A stretch of 64,000 nucleotides of DNA from Hyphococcus flavus (GTDB lineage Bacteria; Pseudomonadota; Alphaproteobacteria; Caulobacterales; Parvularculaceae). Made by a program: the position numbers and the translations under genes. Below the pieces are notes generated by a model. The model did not search any database, was not told where the DNA came from, and worked only from the letters and a program-made list of their open reading frames with translations. This document shows positions 38,376 through 48,225 of this stretch, in pieces (position 1 is the first letter of the stretch; each line of letters begins with the position of its first letter). The DNA is taken from positions 1,007,501-1,071,500 of the forward strand of contig NZ_CP118166.1 in NCBI RefSeq assembly GCF_028748065.1. Reading direction: 5' to 3'.

Positions 38376-40490
38376 ATGACGGTATTCTTTCGCGCGGCGA
38401 CAGCCGCATTCTTTGCTGTTTCAGCAATAACAAATTTCGCATCGGCGCAAGAAGTCACCGACGCTTCTGCGACAGTGACAAGCGCAACTGCTCCAGACAC
38501 AACAGAGCCAATAAATTACTTTGCGCGCGATACGCTCCGCATTCGGACAGTCGCCTGCCCCTTTAAAGGCGAAGTCCAGTACAAGGACGGCGAGATTTCT
38601 TGCTACCAGCTTGAAGTGCCGGAAAACCGCGAGAAACCAGACTCGCGCATGATCGAGTTGCAATTCATCAAGCTGGCGGCGCGAAAACCGGAAAAATGGG
38701 ATAATGAAGAGGACGGAGACTGGTTCAAACGCGCCGATCCGATCATTTATTTCACCGGCGGCCCAGGCGCAAAAGCCTTAGGTTATGTAAAGCGTTTTCA
38801 AAATCATGGCGCGCGTGACGTTCGCGACCTATACATCCTTGAGCAACGCGGCATCGGATGGTCTTCAGATTTTTGCCTCGATTATCCACTCTTTGATCCA
38901 TCACATGCCAATACGCCAGAATGGAATGAATACCAGCTCGCAGGCGTGAAAAGCATGGAAGCATGCTTTGCCAAGGCAAGCGCGGCCGGCGTCGACTTAT
39001 CAGGCTACAACACGATCGAAAACGCGCGTGACGCCCGCGCGCTTCGCATGGCGCTCGGCTATGACGAGTGGAATGTCTGGGGCATTTCCTATGGCTCAAT
39101 TCTGGGGCAGGCGTATCTGAAAGAAGACCCTGAAGGCATTCGCGCCGCCGTCATCGACGCTATTGTTCCCTTACGGCAGGACGCAACATTTCATAACATT
39201 GCGCGCTACTATGATCGCGACCTGACAATGTTACAGGAAATATGCGAAGCAGATGATGAATGCGCGCGCAATTTTCCGAACTTCAAAGAGCGCCTTAAAG
39301 GCGCCATTGAAAAAGTCGCCGATAGCCCAATCATCATTGATGATGCGATCGACGCCGAACTTTTTCCTACTGGCAAGGGGTATTTCTTCCACGATATAAT
39401 CGGCGCTTTACCGTTCATTCTGTTTTACGAACAGGACAACTATCCCTCCCTACCTGCGATGATTGATGCGCTCGCAAGAATGGTAGAGGAGGAAGATTAT
39501 GGCCGGCTGCGCATTCTTACCGCTGGCGGACCGGGCGGTGGCGTCGGATTTGATATTAGTCAGGGGATGTATGACGCCATAAGTTGTAACGACGGCTGGC
39601 ATCCGCAGATGAAAGCCGCCTTTCAGGAAGACATTGCGGACTATCCCGCACTCGGCAAGATTTTCGGTTCTCTGGATGTGGTCGACAAGATGGCCAGCGT
39701 TTGTGAAAAATACGGCGCTAATGCGCGTCCAGCGACTGATTACTTACCGGTAGAAACAGATATCCGAACCCTGATCGTTGAGGGGGCTATGGACCCGATT
39801 ACGCCGCCGCCACTCGCGCAGGACATTCTTTCAGGCTTCAGCAATGGCACATATGTAGAGTTCGCCTATGCAGGACATGGTCCGACACGCTCGGTTGAAT
39901 GCGCGGGCGATTTCCTGACCAAGTTCTACGACAACCCTGACAGTGAGCTTGACACCTCATGCCCGGAGGGCATGGAAGCGCCGGAATTTAATGGACCGTT
40001 GTTTACAACAGATGGCTTGATCAAGCTTGCGACGGTCATGTCCGAGGAACCGAAAAAAATTGTTGTTCCGGCCCTATGGGCCGGGCTGCCGGCGTTTGTG
40101 CTGATCTTCGGCGCTATCGTTTATACGCTTGCGCCAGTTGCAAGGCTCATCAATGGGGCCGGCGCAATGACTACGGGTGGCGCGCGCGTTATCGCATGGG
40201 TGACCGCGCTGGCAGGGGCAGCAGCTATTGGCGGTATCGCCGCTGGTGGCGCCGTGACCGCCGACGCTAACGGCCTCCTCCTGCTCTTCGGTCTTCCCGG
40301 ATGGACGAAAGGGTTCGCCATGGCGGGCCTCGCCGCCGGGCCTTTGGGTCTGCTCCTGTTACTGCTCACCATGAAGGCGCGAATGCGCATGCCTCTTCCC
40401 ATAGGCGTTTTCTTGGGCCTGCTGCTAACGGGGCTTTCAGGCATTGCGCTGGCGAGCTGGCTTAGCGTTTGGGGTTTCATGCCGTTCTAA
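38376..40490 (+). CDS. S33-family alpha/beta hydrolase with C-terminal membrane domain
   Basis: A 704-residue protein with a signal peptide (MTVFFRAATAAFFAVSAITN, cleavage after FASA). The alpha/beta-hydrolase domain resembles proline iminopeptidase/tricorn-factor-like S33 enzymes: FTGGPGAKALGY (oxyanion loop), nucleophile Ser238 in WGISYGS, catalytic Asp473 (GAMDP) and His501 (YAGHGPT). After about residue 560 there are four membrane helices. Family members release N-terminal residues from peptides or hydrolyse esters; a membrane-tethered periplasmic peptidase is the best reading. The ATG at 38376 begins the signal; upstream in-frame codons to 38226 overlap the groEL terminator. Confidence 0.85.
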   Translation: MTVFFRAATAAFFAVSAITNFASAQEVTDASATVTSATAPDTTEPINYFARDTLRIRTVACPFKGEVQYKDGEISCYQLEVPENREKPDSRMIELQFIKLAARKPEKWDNEEDGDWFKRADPIIYFTGGPGAKALGYVKRFQNHGARDVRDLYILEQRGIGWSSDFCLDYPLFDPSHANTPEWNEYQLAGVKSMEACFAKASAAGVDLSGYNTIENARDARALRMALGYDEWNVWGISYGSILGQAYLKEDPEGIRAAVIDAIVPLRQDATFHNIARYYDRDLTMLQEICEADDECARNFPNFKERLKGAIEKVADSPIIIDDAIDAELFPTGKGYFFHDIIGALPFILFYEQDNYPSLPAMIDALARMVEEEDYGRLRILTAGGPGGGVGFDISQGMYDAISCNDGWHPQMKAAFQEDIADYPALGKIFGSLDVVDKMASVCEKYGANARPATDYLPVETDIRTLIVEGAMDPITPPPLAQDILSGFSNGTYVEFAYAGHGPTRSVECAGDFLTKFYDNPDSELDTSCPEGMEAPEFNGPLFTTDGLIKLATVMSEEPKKIVVPALWAGLPAFVLIFGAIVYTLAPVARLINGAGAMTTGGARVIAWVTALAGAAAIGGIAAGGAVTADANGLLLLFGLPGWTKGFAMAGLAAGPLGLLLLLLTMKARMRMPLPIGVFLGLLLTGLSGIALASWLSVWGFMPF

Positions 40491-40514
40491 CTCATTCTCA
40501 ACTCAGAATCAGAG

Positions 40515-40545
40515 AAAAGGCGGCTTTTGATAGTCGCCTTTTTTC
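40515..40545 (+). terminator. intrinsic terminator after the S33 hydrolase gene
   Basis: AAAAGGCGGC (40515-40524) pairs with GTCGCCTTTT (40533-40542), with one G-T wobble, and is followed by TTTC. It separates the hydrolase from marC. Confidence 0.7.
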
Positions 40546-40595
40546 TTGCGCTCACCATGGCGCCTAGGGCAGAAGGCCGTTAAGGACGCACTTCA

Positions 40596-41240
40596 ATGTT
40601 CACAGATATACTTCCTGTCTTTGTCACAGCCTTCGTCACGCTTTTCATCGTGATCGACCCAATTCTGGTGACGCCGATTTTTGCGTCCTTAACAAAAAAC
40701 GATCTGCCAAGAGAGCGCTTACGCATTGCGTTCATGGCGGCGATTTATTCGATCGGTATTCTGTTGTTTTTCGGCTTTGCCGGAAATGCGCTGTTGCATC
40801 ATCTTGGCGTCAGCCTCGCCGCGTTCCGCGCCGCCATGGGCATAATTTTGTTCATTATGGGTTTCCGGATGTTTTTTGACCCTGACAGCGAAACCCAGGC
40901 CAAAACACCGGGACCGAAAGCCTCCGCTCGCGACAATATCGCCTTTTTCCCGCTCGCCATTCCCATGCTTGCCGGGCCTGGGGCGATTGCAACCATCATG
41001 CTTGTTATGGGGCCGGACACGGCAATGGTTGAAAAAAGCGCCGCCATGATCGCTGTTGTCATTGTGCTCGCCATCGCAGTCCTGATGATGGCGTTCGCCA
41101 GCCGGATTGGCGACGTGCTCGGCCGTACGGGCATGAACGCCATAACCCGCATTTTAGGAATGCTGCTGATGGCGCTTTCAACTCAGTATGTATTTGATGG
41201 AATACGCGTCGGCATCCTCGAAACCGGCGTCGGCGTATAA
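40596..41240 (+). CDS. MarC family integral membrane protein
   Basis: A 214-residue protein with six hydrophobic segments. Family features are LFIVIDPILVTPIFASLT near the N terminus, FFGFAGNALLHHLGVSLAAFRAAMG, and FFPLAIPMLAGPGAIATIM. MarC proteins are common and their physiological role is uncertain despite the historical multiple-antibiotic-resistance name. The ATG at 40596 is the natural start. It is convergent with the next gene, with only three bases between stops. Confidence 0.93.
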   Translation: MFTDILPVFVTAFVTLFIVIDPILVTPIFASLTKNDLPRERLRIAFMAAIYSIGILLFFGFAGNALLHHLGVSLAAFRAAMGIILFIMGFRMFFDPDSETQAKTPGPKASARDNIAFFPLAIPMLAGPGAIATIMLVMGPDTAMVEKSAAMIAVVIVLAIAVLMMAFASRIGDVLGRTGMNAITRILGMLLMALSTQYVFDGIRVGILETGVGV

Positions 41241-41243
41241 ATT

Positions 41244-41675
41244 TTAATCGTTGAGAACAGCGCGCGTTTCGGAGAACCCGTTGTCGCCAGGGCTCGCGCC
41301 GTAACGCAGCGTACCGCCGCGCAAGCTGGCGCCGGAACCATCGCCCGCGCAGACGAAACGTGAAACGCGGGGCGCGCCGCCACGGCGGCAAGCAGCCTCA
41401 AGCGCGCCAAGGGCGCCATCGCAAGATTCAGCGATACTGGCGCCGTCAGGCCAGTTGGCCGCCGATCGCCAATCGATAACAACGTCGAAATTCATACCGC
41501 ATACGGAACGGGTGAAAGACGCTTCACGCTCCAGCGCACGCTCTTCTGTTTCCTGCGCACGAGCTTCTTTCAGCGATTGAGAATTTGCAGACAAAGGCGT
41601 GCAGAACATCACCAGCCCGGCGGCTGCCGCGCCGAGAAAGCGGTTCTTTGGTGTTATCCTCAAGCGCTCGTTCAT
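41244..41675 (-). CDS. exported hypothetical protein with Cys-rich C-terminal half
   Basis: A 143-residue protein with a signal peptide (RFLGAAAAGLVMFCTPLSANSQS) followed by a helical, Glu/Ala/Arg-rich segment and a C-terminal domain with four cysteines (about 59, 84, 95 and 108), consistent with two disulphides in the periplasm. I do not recognise a family. AAGGATC precedes the ATG at 41675. It is next to another exported gene upstream on the same strand. Confidence 0.7.
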   Translation of the reverse strand: MNERLRITPKNRFLGAAAAGLVMFCTPLSANSQSLKEARAQETEERALEREASFTRSVCGMNFDVVIDWRSAANWPDGASIAESCDGALGALEAACRRGGAPRVSRFVCAGDGSGASLRGGTLRYGASPGDNGFSETRAVLND

Positions 41676-41756
41676 GATCCTTATATGATGCCCGGCGTTT
41701 ACGGCCCTTTTAAGACCTGACGTCGTGACCCTACGATAGAAGCGTGTTCGAGACGT

Positions 41757-42608
41757 TTACAGCGATTCCTCCAGGAATTGCGCGACCTTAGCGGATGACG
41801 GCCGTCCCTCTATGTCCAGATTCGGCACGTAGCGAATTTCCAGAACTGACCCCCCAAGGGATATTTCGGCGTCTGTTGAAGGGAGAAAAATAACCCGTTT
41901 GATCCTAGAGGAAATGGCGGCGGCGCCCGTTTCATCCTGCGCGACGCTGGCGATTCCCTTTGCTGATGTCACGATGGCGTCAGCAAGCACGGCGGCGTTT
42001 GCCCCACCCGATGCATTCGCCGCGCTGATGTCAAAGAAAACGGGTGACCCTGTTAAAGCGCTGATTTGCGCGGCGGCGCCCTGGGCGCGTCTCGAAGCGG
42101 TTTCCATATCTGTAAACCCGAGGCGCAAAGACCGGTCATCACCGAATGATTTCGACGCAGCAATGCCGCGTGTCTCACCAGGCCAGTACACAGTAGCGCC
42201 GCCATAGGCGGCAATCCGGATCAGCGTGTGATCGCGGGCGTCCTTATAGATAACATCTCCACGCGGTCCGCGCGTCGCTGACAAGGCGTGAATTTCAGGT
42301 GACGGCCCAGCCATGTCGATCACACAATCAATACGCTGATCATTTTCTCCGCACAGAAACTGAACCCGAGCGCCCGAGGCAAGCTCTTCAAACAGGAACA
42401 TACGGTCATCGCTTGTGAGGACATAGCGCTCAACATCGCTGCGATCCCCACGCCGCTGCGATCGCTCGCGGCTTTTACCGACAAGCGCAGAGAAAGGATT
42501 GTCTTGCTGAAACAGAATACCTGCCGCAGGGAGCCCTTGGGCCGACGCCATAGGCGAAACGATGATGCTCAACGCAAACAATCCGCTAAAAAGAGCCGTA
42601 ATCCGCAC
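41757..42608 (-). CDS. exported protein, DUF4908-like
   Basis: A 283-residue exported protein. The start is GTG at 42608 with AGGAGAT upstream. The signal peptide ends PMASAQG, and the mature part contains YVLTSDDRMFLFEELASGARVQFLCGENDQRIDCV (one probable disulphide) and ATVYWPGETRGIAASKSFGDD, the pattern I associate with DUF4908 proteins found in Caulobacterales-like bacteria. Function unknown. An 82-base gap separates it from the next exported gene on the same strand. Confidence 0.6.
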   Translation of the reverse strand: MRITALFSGLFALSIIVSPMASAQGLPAAGILFQQDNPFSALVGKSRERSQRRGDRSDVERYVLTSDDRMFLFEELASGARVQFLCGENDQRIDCVIDMAGPSPEIHALSATRGPRGDVIYKDARDHTLIRIAAYGGATVYWPGETRGIAASKSFGDDRSLRLGFTDMETASRRAQGAAAQISALTGSPVFFDISAANASGGANAAVLADAIVTSAKGIASVAQDETGAAAISSRIKRVIFLPSTDAEISLGGSVLEIRYVPNLDIEGRPSSAKVAQFLEESL

Positions 42609-42666
42609 GCCCGGTTATCTCCTAACCAGCTTCACAACAAGGAGATTCTAGCTGGACAATTTGGTG

Positions 42667-42706
42667 AAAAAAGGGCTTTGCCGCGAAAATTCGCACGGCA
42701 AAGCCC
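42667..42706 (-). terminator. intrinsic terminator downstream of phbB
   Basis: GGGCTTTGCCG (42673-42683) and CGGCAAAGCCC (42696-42706) are an 11-base stem; the A-run at 42667-42672 becomes a T-run on the reverse strand, ending the phbA/phbB transcripts. Confidence 0.88.
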
Positions 42707-42729
42707 AAAAAGCACCCTAATTACAAGGC

Positions 42730-43455
42730 TTAAGAAGCCAGATACTGACCGCCATTGGCGGACAGAACGGCGCCCGTAATGAAGCCGGCATTTTCATCCG
42801 CCAGGAAAGCGACGCAATCGCCGATTTCTTCAGCGCTGCCGAGCCGGCCTACAGGGATTTGAGCGGTAATTTTCTTCAAGACATCATCGTTCATCGCCGA
42901 GACCATCTCGGTGGCGATGTAACCTGGCGCCACAGCATTAACGGTAACGCCTTTAAACGCGCCTTCCTGAGCAAGGGCGCGCGTGAAACCGATCATGCCC
43001 GCTTTGGCCGCAGAATAATTGGTTTGTCCCATTTGCCCTTTTTGGCCATTGATCGAGGAGATGTTCACAATGCGGCCAAAACTACGCTCGCGCATGCCAG
43101 GGAAAACCTGATGTGACATGTTAAATACGCTGTCGAGATCGGCGCGCATGACTTCCGCCCATTGCTGCGGCGTCATCTTATGAAACATCCCGTCGCGGGT
43201 TATACCGGCGTTATTGACAAGAATGTCCGTTGGACCGTGAGCGCTTTCTATTTCAGCAACGCCCGCTTTGCAGGCCTCGTAATCACCAACATCCCATTTA
43301 AAAACATTGACCCCGGTCTCGTCTTTAAATTTGGCTGCCGCTTCATCGTTCCCTGCATAGGTGGCGGCGACTTTGCAGCCCTTGTTTTTTAACGCCAGCG
43401 AAATCGCCCGGCCAATGCCGCGCGTTCCGCCGGTAACGATAGCCGTTCTGCTCAT
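42730..43455 (-). CDS. phbB: acetoacetyl-CoA reductase
   Basis: A 241-residue NADPH-dependent SDR that makes (R)-3-hydroxybutyryl-CoA for polyhydroxybutyrate. TGGTRGIG is at 8-15, NNAG at 81-84, with Ser134, Tyr147 and Lys151; ITRDGMFHKM and NGQKGQMGQTNYSAAKAG are diagnostic of PhbB within the SDRs. GGGAG precedes the ATG at 43455 (a GTG directly before it is also in frame). It lies downstream of phbA by 83 bases on the same strand. The polymerase gene phaC is not in the window. Confidence 0.95.
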   Translation of the reverse strand: MSRTAIVTGGTRGIGRAISLALKNKGCKVAATYAGNDEAAAKFKDETGVNVFKWDVGDYEACKAGVAEIESAHGPTDILVNNAGITRDGMFHKMTPQQWAEVMRADLDSVFNMSHQVFPGMRERSFGRIVNISSINGQKGQMGQTNYSAAKAGMIGFTRALAQEGAFKGVTVNAVAPGYIATEMVSAMNDDVLKKITAQIPVGRLGSAEEIGDCVAFLADENAGFITGAVLSANGGQYLAS

Positions 43456-43538
43456 CACGGTTCTCCCTAAAAGCGCCGGTCTCTTTGCCGGCTGATTACA
43501 CCGTACCCAAACTATACGCTACTGAACTCAACCGCCGG

Positions 43539-44726
<1,188 letters not shown>

Positions 44727-44853
44727 TCATGGTTAAGCGTTTCTGAGCCGCTAAAAACTGATTGTCCGAGCTCAAAAACGCGAAGAATTAGCAATCTCAA
44801 TGGGTTACAAGCCATAAAACTTGGTGCAACCGCGTATGAAAATCTTCATTTCA

Positions 44854-44863
44854 TGCTATAGCA
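44854..44863. promoter_or_regulatory. candidate PhaR operator
   Basis: TGC-TATA-GCA at 44854-44863, in the phbA/phaR divergent region, resembles the CTGC-N3/4-GCAG sites bound by PhaR in relatives such as Paracoccus and Rhodobacter; the flanking bases are A and G. Binding here could control both phaR and phbA. This is a short motif and may be fortuitous. Confidence 0.4.
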
Positions 44864-44938
44864 GGTTTAGCAAGTGCACAAAAAGAGTGCGGCGCACCAA
44901 ATCGGCGCGCACGAAGATGCACGGGAGGGTTTAACATC

Positions 44939-45550
44939 ATGGCTGAAAAATCCAAAGGCCGCTCAAAGGCGCATGGCGACGCAATCGTCATCAAAAAATA
45001 CGCAAACCGCCGTCTCTACAACACGGCCAGTTCATCTTATGTAACGCTCGATTTTCTGGCTGAGATGGTCAAGGAAGGCGAAGATTTTGTCGTTTATGAC
45101 GCCAAGTCAGGGGATGACATCACCCGCTCGGTGCTGACGCAAATTATCTTCGAGGAGGAGAGCAAGGGGCAGAATCTGCTTCCTATCCAGTTCTTACGCC
45201 AGCTGATTAAATTCTACGGCGACAGCCTGCAGACTTTTGTTCCCTCATATCTCGAAATGAGCATGGACGCTTTTTCCAAAAATCAGGAAGAAATGCGTTC
45301 GCGCATGCGGGACGCGTTTGGCGGCGCGCCGGGATACAACATGTTCGAAGAAAGCGTTCGCAAGAATATGGAACTATACGAACAGGCAATGAAAATGTTT
45401 TCGCCGATGGGCGCTAACTTCACGCCACCCACAACACCAGGCGGGAGCCAGCACGACGAAAGCAGCAGCGATGATGATATCAACGCTTTGAAAAATCAGG
45501 TCGCAGCACTGCAGAAAAAGCTCGATCGCTTAGAGGGCGATGGCGACTAG
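44939..45550 (+). CDS. phaR: polyhydroxyalkanoate synthesis repressor PhaR
   Basis: A 203-residue PhaR. The N-terminal DNA/PHB-binding domain is diagnostic: IVIKKYANRRLYNTASSSYVTL, LAEMVKEGEDFVVYDAKSG, and the phasin-like middle SYLEMSMDAFSKNQEEMRSRM. The C terminus ends in a coiled coil (INALKNQVAALQKKLDRLEG). It represses phasin and PHB genes until polymer is present. GGGAGGG precedes the ATG. Its terminator is shared with the convergent GGDEF/EAL gene. Confidence 0.95.
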   Translation: MAEKSKGRSKAHGDAIVIKKYANRRLYNTASSSYVTLDFLAEMVKEGEDFVVYDAKSGDDITRSVLTQIIFEEESKGQNLLPIQFLRQLIKFYGDSLQTFVPSYLEMSMDAFSKNQEEMRSRMRDAFGGAPGYNMFEESVRKNMELYEQAMKMFSPMGANFTPPTTPGGSQHDESSSDDDINALKNQVAALQKKLDRLEGDGD

Positions 45551-45573
45551 AGCGAGTTATATACGCTCTAGTC
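45545..45573. terminator. shared bidirectional terminator of phaR and the GGDEF/EAL gene
   Basis: GACTAGAGCG (45545-45554) and CGCTCTAGTC (45564-45573) are a perfect 10-base stem with a nine-base AT-rich loop. The phaR stop codon (TAG at 45548-45550) lies in the left arm and the stop of the reverse-strand gene in the loop, so both genes end inside the hairpin. Confidence 0.7.
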
Positions 45574-47338
45574 TTTGCGGCGGATCGTTCGGCGCGCCTT
45601 CAGGCAGCCAGCCCGGGTTGGTTTCCGGCTTGCCAAGCAAGTAACCTTGCAGAAAGTCGACCCCAAGACCTTTCAGCAACATGGCGTCGGCTTCGTTATC
45701 CACCCATTCCGCTACGGTTTTCATGCCGAAATTTCGGGCAAGGTCTAAAAGCGTGCGCACAAAAAGCTGGTTTTCTCGTGACGATGAGACACCCGTCACG
45801 AACGAGCCGTCAATTTTCAGAATATCAATATCCATCGCCTTGAGATTTCTGAAAGACGTATAGCCGGCGCCAAAGTCATCGATGCCGAATGAGCAGCCAA
45901 GGCGTTTGATTTCGGAAACAAACTCTATGGACGCATCAATCGCGTCAATGACCTGAGTTTCAGTCAATTCCACCGTGATACGCTTCGCCAGTTCCTGATT
46001 GGCGCGCAATAATGCGATATATCCTTCCGCCCAGACGAAATCCTTTACCGTCTCCATGGAGATATTCACATTGAGATGGATATCCGGACAAATCGCCAGC
46101 GTGTTTGTCGCGAGCTCAAGAACTCTCCGATCCAGCAAATGCACCAGCCCAAGGCGCTCAGCAGCCGGAATAAATTCCGGGGCTGGAATATTTTGCCCGT
46201 CCTCCCCACTCATGCGAATGAGGCACTCGAACTTCTTTGGCGTTTCATCAAGATCACTGACTATAGGCTGAAACGCTAAACGTATACGGCGCTCGTTTAA
46301 TGCTGTCAGGATGACATCCGACATGTGCGAATTTCTGCGTCGCATGCTGACAACATCAGTTTTGTCAGTAAAGGTTGACCAGCTCGACTTGCCGATGCGC
46401 TTTGCTGCGTCGAGCGCTGCTTCTGCTCGCGTCATAGCGGCGTTTGAGTTATCCGCTTGCTCCGGCAGTTCAACTGCGCCAAGGCAGATTGACGCCGCCA
46501 CTGCACCGCCTTTCGTTTCGATAACACTTTCACGCACAACATTGAGAAGACGAACACAGGTCTGACGAAGCTGCTCCTTGTCGCAGTCAGCAATAACAAT
46601 GCCGAATTTAGTGCCAGCCACACGGCCTATGTGATCATCAGGCCCGATTATGCTCTTGAGCCGGCCCGCTACCTCGACAATCAATTTGTCAGCAGCGTCA
46701 AAGCCAAAATCCGCGTTGACAGCACCGACATCATCAATACCTGCGAGAATGTAAGCGCCTGTTGCCTCACCAGCGTTAAACTTAGCGATGCATTCATCAA
46801 GGCTTTTTCGCAAATGGACGCGGTTGAGCAACCCGGTAAGCTCATCACTCACAGCAAGGTAAGACAGCTCTTCTTCCCGGCGTTTACGGTTTTCAATCGA
46901 GCGAATGACGCTGATCAGACGACGATTGCCGCCCGAGCCGATCCAGCCGCCACGCTCTTCGACCCAGTGGCCTGCTCCGTCAGCACGCTTCAGGCGATAT
47001 TCACAAGCATAACTTTCGCGTCTTCCGGCAAAAGCTTCCGATCTTGCCGGATCCACGTCGCCATCTATGCTCGAAGCGAATTCTTTACCGGAACCGGCGA
47101 TCTGGCTGGCGTCAACGCCAAGAATGTGCGCCGCAGCACTTTCATCGGACCATTTGAGGTCGTCTGCCGTAGGATTGAATTCGAACATGGTTTGCAACCC
47201 ATGTTCGCCTGCGCCTTCTGACGGATAAGCATGTTCCTCCGCCACTTGCGAAGGATCCACCTTCCCAGTCGACCTGTCCCGTTTTTGCACATTGAGGAAC
47301 GCTCTAGCGTTTTCTGCCATCAAACCCACTCTTGCCAT
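45557..47338 (-). CDS. PAS-GGDEF-EAL protein; GGDEF domain degenerate
   Basis: A 593-residue soluble c-di-GMP signalling protein. A PAS domain (about 50-150, ending SVIRSIENRKRREEE) precedes a GGDEF domain whose active site reads AGTKF instead of GGDEF (VAGTKFGIV), so cyclase activity is unlikely, though the preceding DELTGLLNR is intact. The EAL domain (about 335-570) has ECL for EAL (FECLIRM), NVNIS, ELTET, DDFGAGYTS, LKIDGSFV and QGYLLGKP; the metal ligands and catalytic Glu appear retained, so phosphodiesterase activity is plausible. The start may be Met1 (47338) or Met7. Its 3' end meets phaR. Confidence 0.88.
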   Translation of the reverse strand: MARVGLMAENARAFLNVQKRDRSTGKVDPSQVAEEHAYPSEGAGEHGLQTMFEFNPTADDLKWSDESAAAHILGVDASQIAGSGKEFASSIDGDVDPARSEAFAGRRESYACEYRLKRADGAGHWVEERGGWIGSGGNRRLISVIRSIENRKRREEELSYLAVSDELTGLLNRVHLRKSLDECIAKFNAGEATGAYILAGIDDVGAVNADFGFDAADKLIVEVAGRLKSIIGPDDHIGRVAGTKFGIVIADCDKEQLRQTCVRLLNVVRESVIETKGGAVAASICLGAVELPEQADNSNAAMTRAEAALDAAKRIGKSSWSTFTDKTDVVSMRRRNSHMSDVILTALNERRIRLAFQPIVSDLDETPKKFECLIRMSGEDGQNIPAPEFIPAAERLGLVHLLDRRVLELATNTLAICPDIHLNVNISMETVKDFVWAEGYIALLRANQELAKRITVELTETQVIDAIDASIEFVSEIKRLGCSFGIDDFGAGYTSFRNLKAMDIDILKIDGSFVTGVSSSRENQLFVRTLLDLARNFGMKTVAEWVDNEADAMLLKGLGVDFLQGYLLGKPETNPGWLPEGAPNDPPQRLERI

Positions 47339-47453
47339 TTACTGAAAAACTCTACACGCCAAGCCGTAAATAAAATTTGAAGCGGGACATCGAACGACCA
47401 CAATCGTATGATGTTAAGATATATACCGGCGCCGAACTTGCGATTAGGCGAGT

Positions 47454-47687
47454 ATGAAAGCAGTAATTAACCTTCCAGTAACTAAACCTGCTAACGCATC
47501 GCGCAGCGGAACGAGAAGCCTGCGGGTCCTCGGGCGGAATCTACCCGTGCAAACGCTCGGCTCATACGCGCCGCTCAAAGAACAATCTTCATATGACAGC
47601 AGTTCAGGAAACGCTGGCGCAGGCTATGCGAAAATAAAAACGCGCGCGTCTCAATATGAGCCGCACGCGTTAGATGTTTATTTTTAG
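47454..47687 (+). CDS. possible 77-residue protein of unknown function
   Basis: An ORF from ATG 47454 with AGGCGAG four bases upstream, filling an otherwise empty 375-base gap. The protein is Ser/Ala/Arg-rich (MKAVINLPVTKPANASRSG at the N terminus; YAKIKTRASQYEPHALDVYF at the C terminus) with no signal or membrane helix. No family recognised. The ORF, ribosome-binding motif and lack of any alternative in the gap are the only support. Confidence 0.45.
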   Translation: MKAVINLPVTKPANASRSGTRSLRVLGRNLPVQTLGSYAPLKEQSSYDSSSGNAGAGYAKIKTRASQYEPHALDVYF

Positions 47688-47713
47688 GCCTTGAAGGCTG
47701 CTCAGGCTGAAAA

Positions 47714-48142
47714 TCAACCCCCAGCAACACCGCCTACGGCCAGGTCGCGGCGCGCTGTCACCGTGGTGACGATAAATCCTGCCATGAAGTCGAGGAACGT
47801 CATCGACATAAAGAGGAAAAAGACAGAATTGCCAAAACCCTGAACGATGATGAACAACAATAGCGCAATCACAAACACGACCACAGAAAGAGCGTGGTTC
47901 ATGATCGATTCAGAACCGGTCTTGGTGGAGCGCAGCAATTCGACAAAAAGAAGTCCGATACTCGCTACCAGAAACACATCCCCCCAGGTTACTTCCCAGG
48001 TATCGCCAGACACCATCGGCAATTCGATGAAGATAACATCATACCAGGGAACATCCGCCGACCCCACGGCCCCCGTCAGGGTCAAAACCGCGTAAACGAT
48101 CAGGCTGATCGCCAACAACGGAAACATTTGATACATGCCCAT
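47714..48142 (-). CDS. four-helix integral membrane protein
   Basis: A 142-residue protein with four membrane helices (FPLLAISLIVYAVLTLTGA, WGDVFLVASIGLLFVELL, ALSVVVFVIALLLFIIVQG, and SVFFLFMSMTFLDFMAGFIVTTV). Small conserved membrane proteins of this shape are common in Alphaproteobacteria; no function known. AAGGA lies eight bases before the ATG at 48142. It is downstream of the polyprenyl-phosphate glycosyltransferase on the same strand, 83 bases apart, suggesting co-transcription. Confidence 0.82.
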   Translation of the reverse strand: MGMYQMFPLLAISLIVYAVLTLTGAVGSADVPWYDVIFIELPMVSGDTWEVTWGDVFLVASIGLLFVELLRSTKTGSESIMNHALSVVVFVIALLLFIIVQGFGNSVFFLFMSMTFLDFMAGFIVTTVTARRDLAVGGVAGG

Positions 48143-48225
48143 AAAATCCTTCCTATTCCGCCGCCCCCTCAGTCAGCGGCCGCAACCTTGGCAAGCTTAA
48201 CACGAGCACGCCAAGGCGCAAAAAC

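Noticed and set aside
46631..47221. 196-codon ORF antisense to the GGDEF/EAL gene
   Set aside because: No domain; the opposite strand is a clear multi-domain gene.
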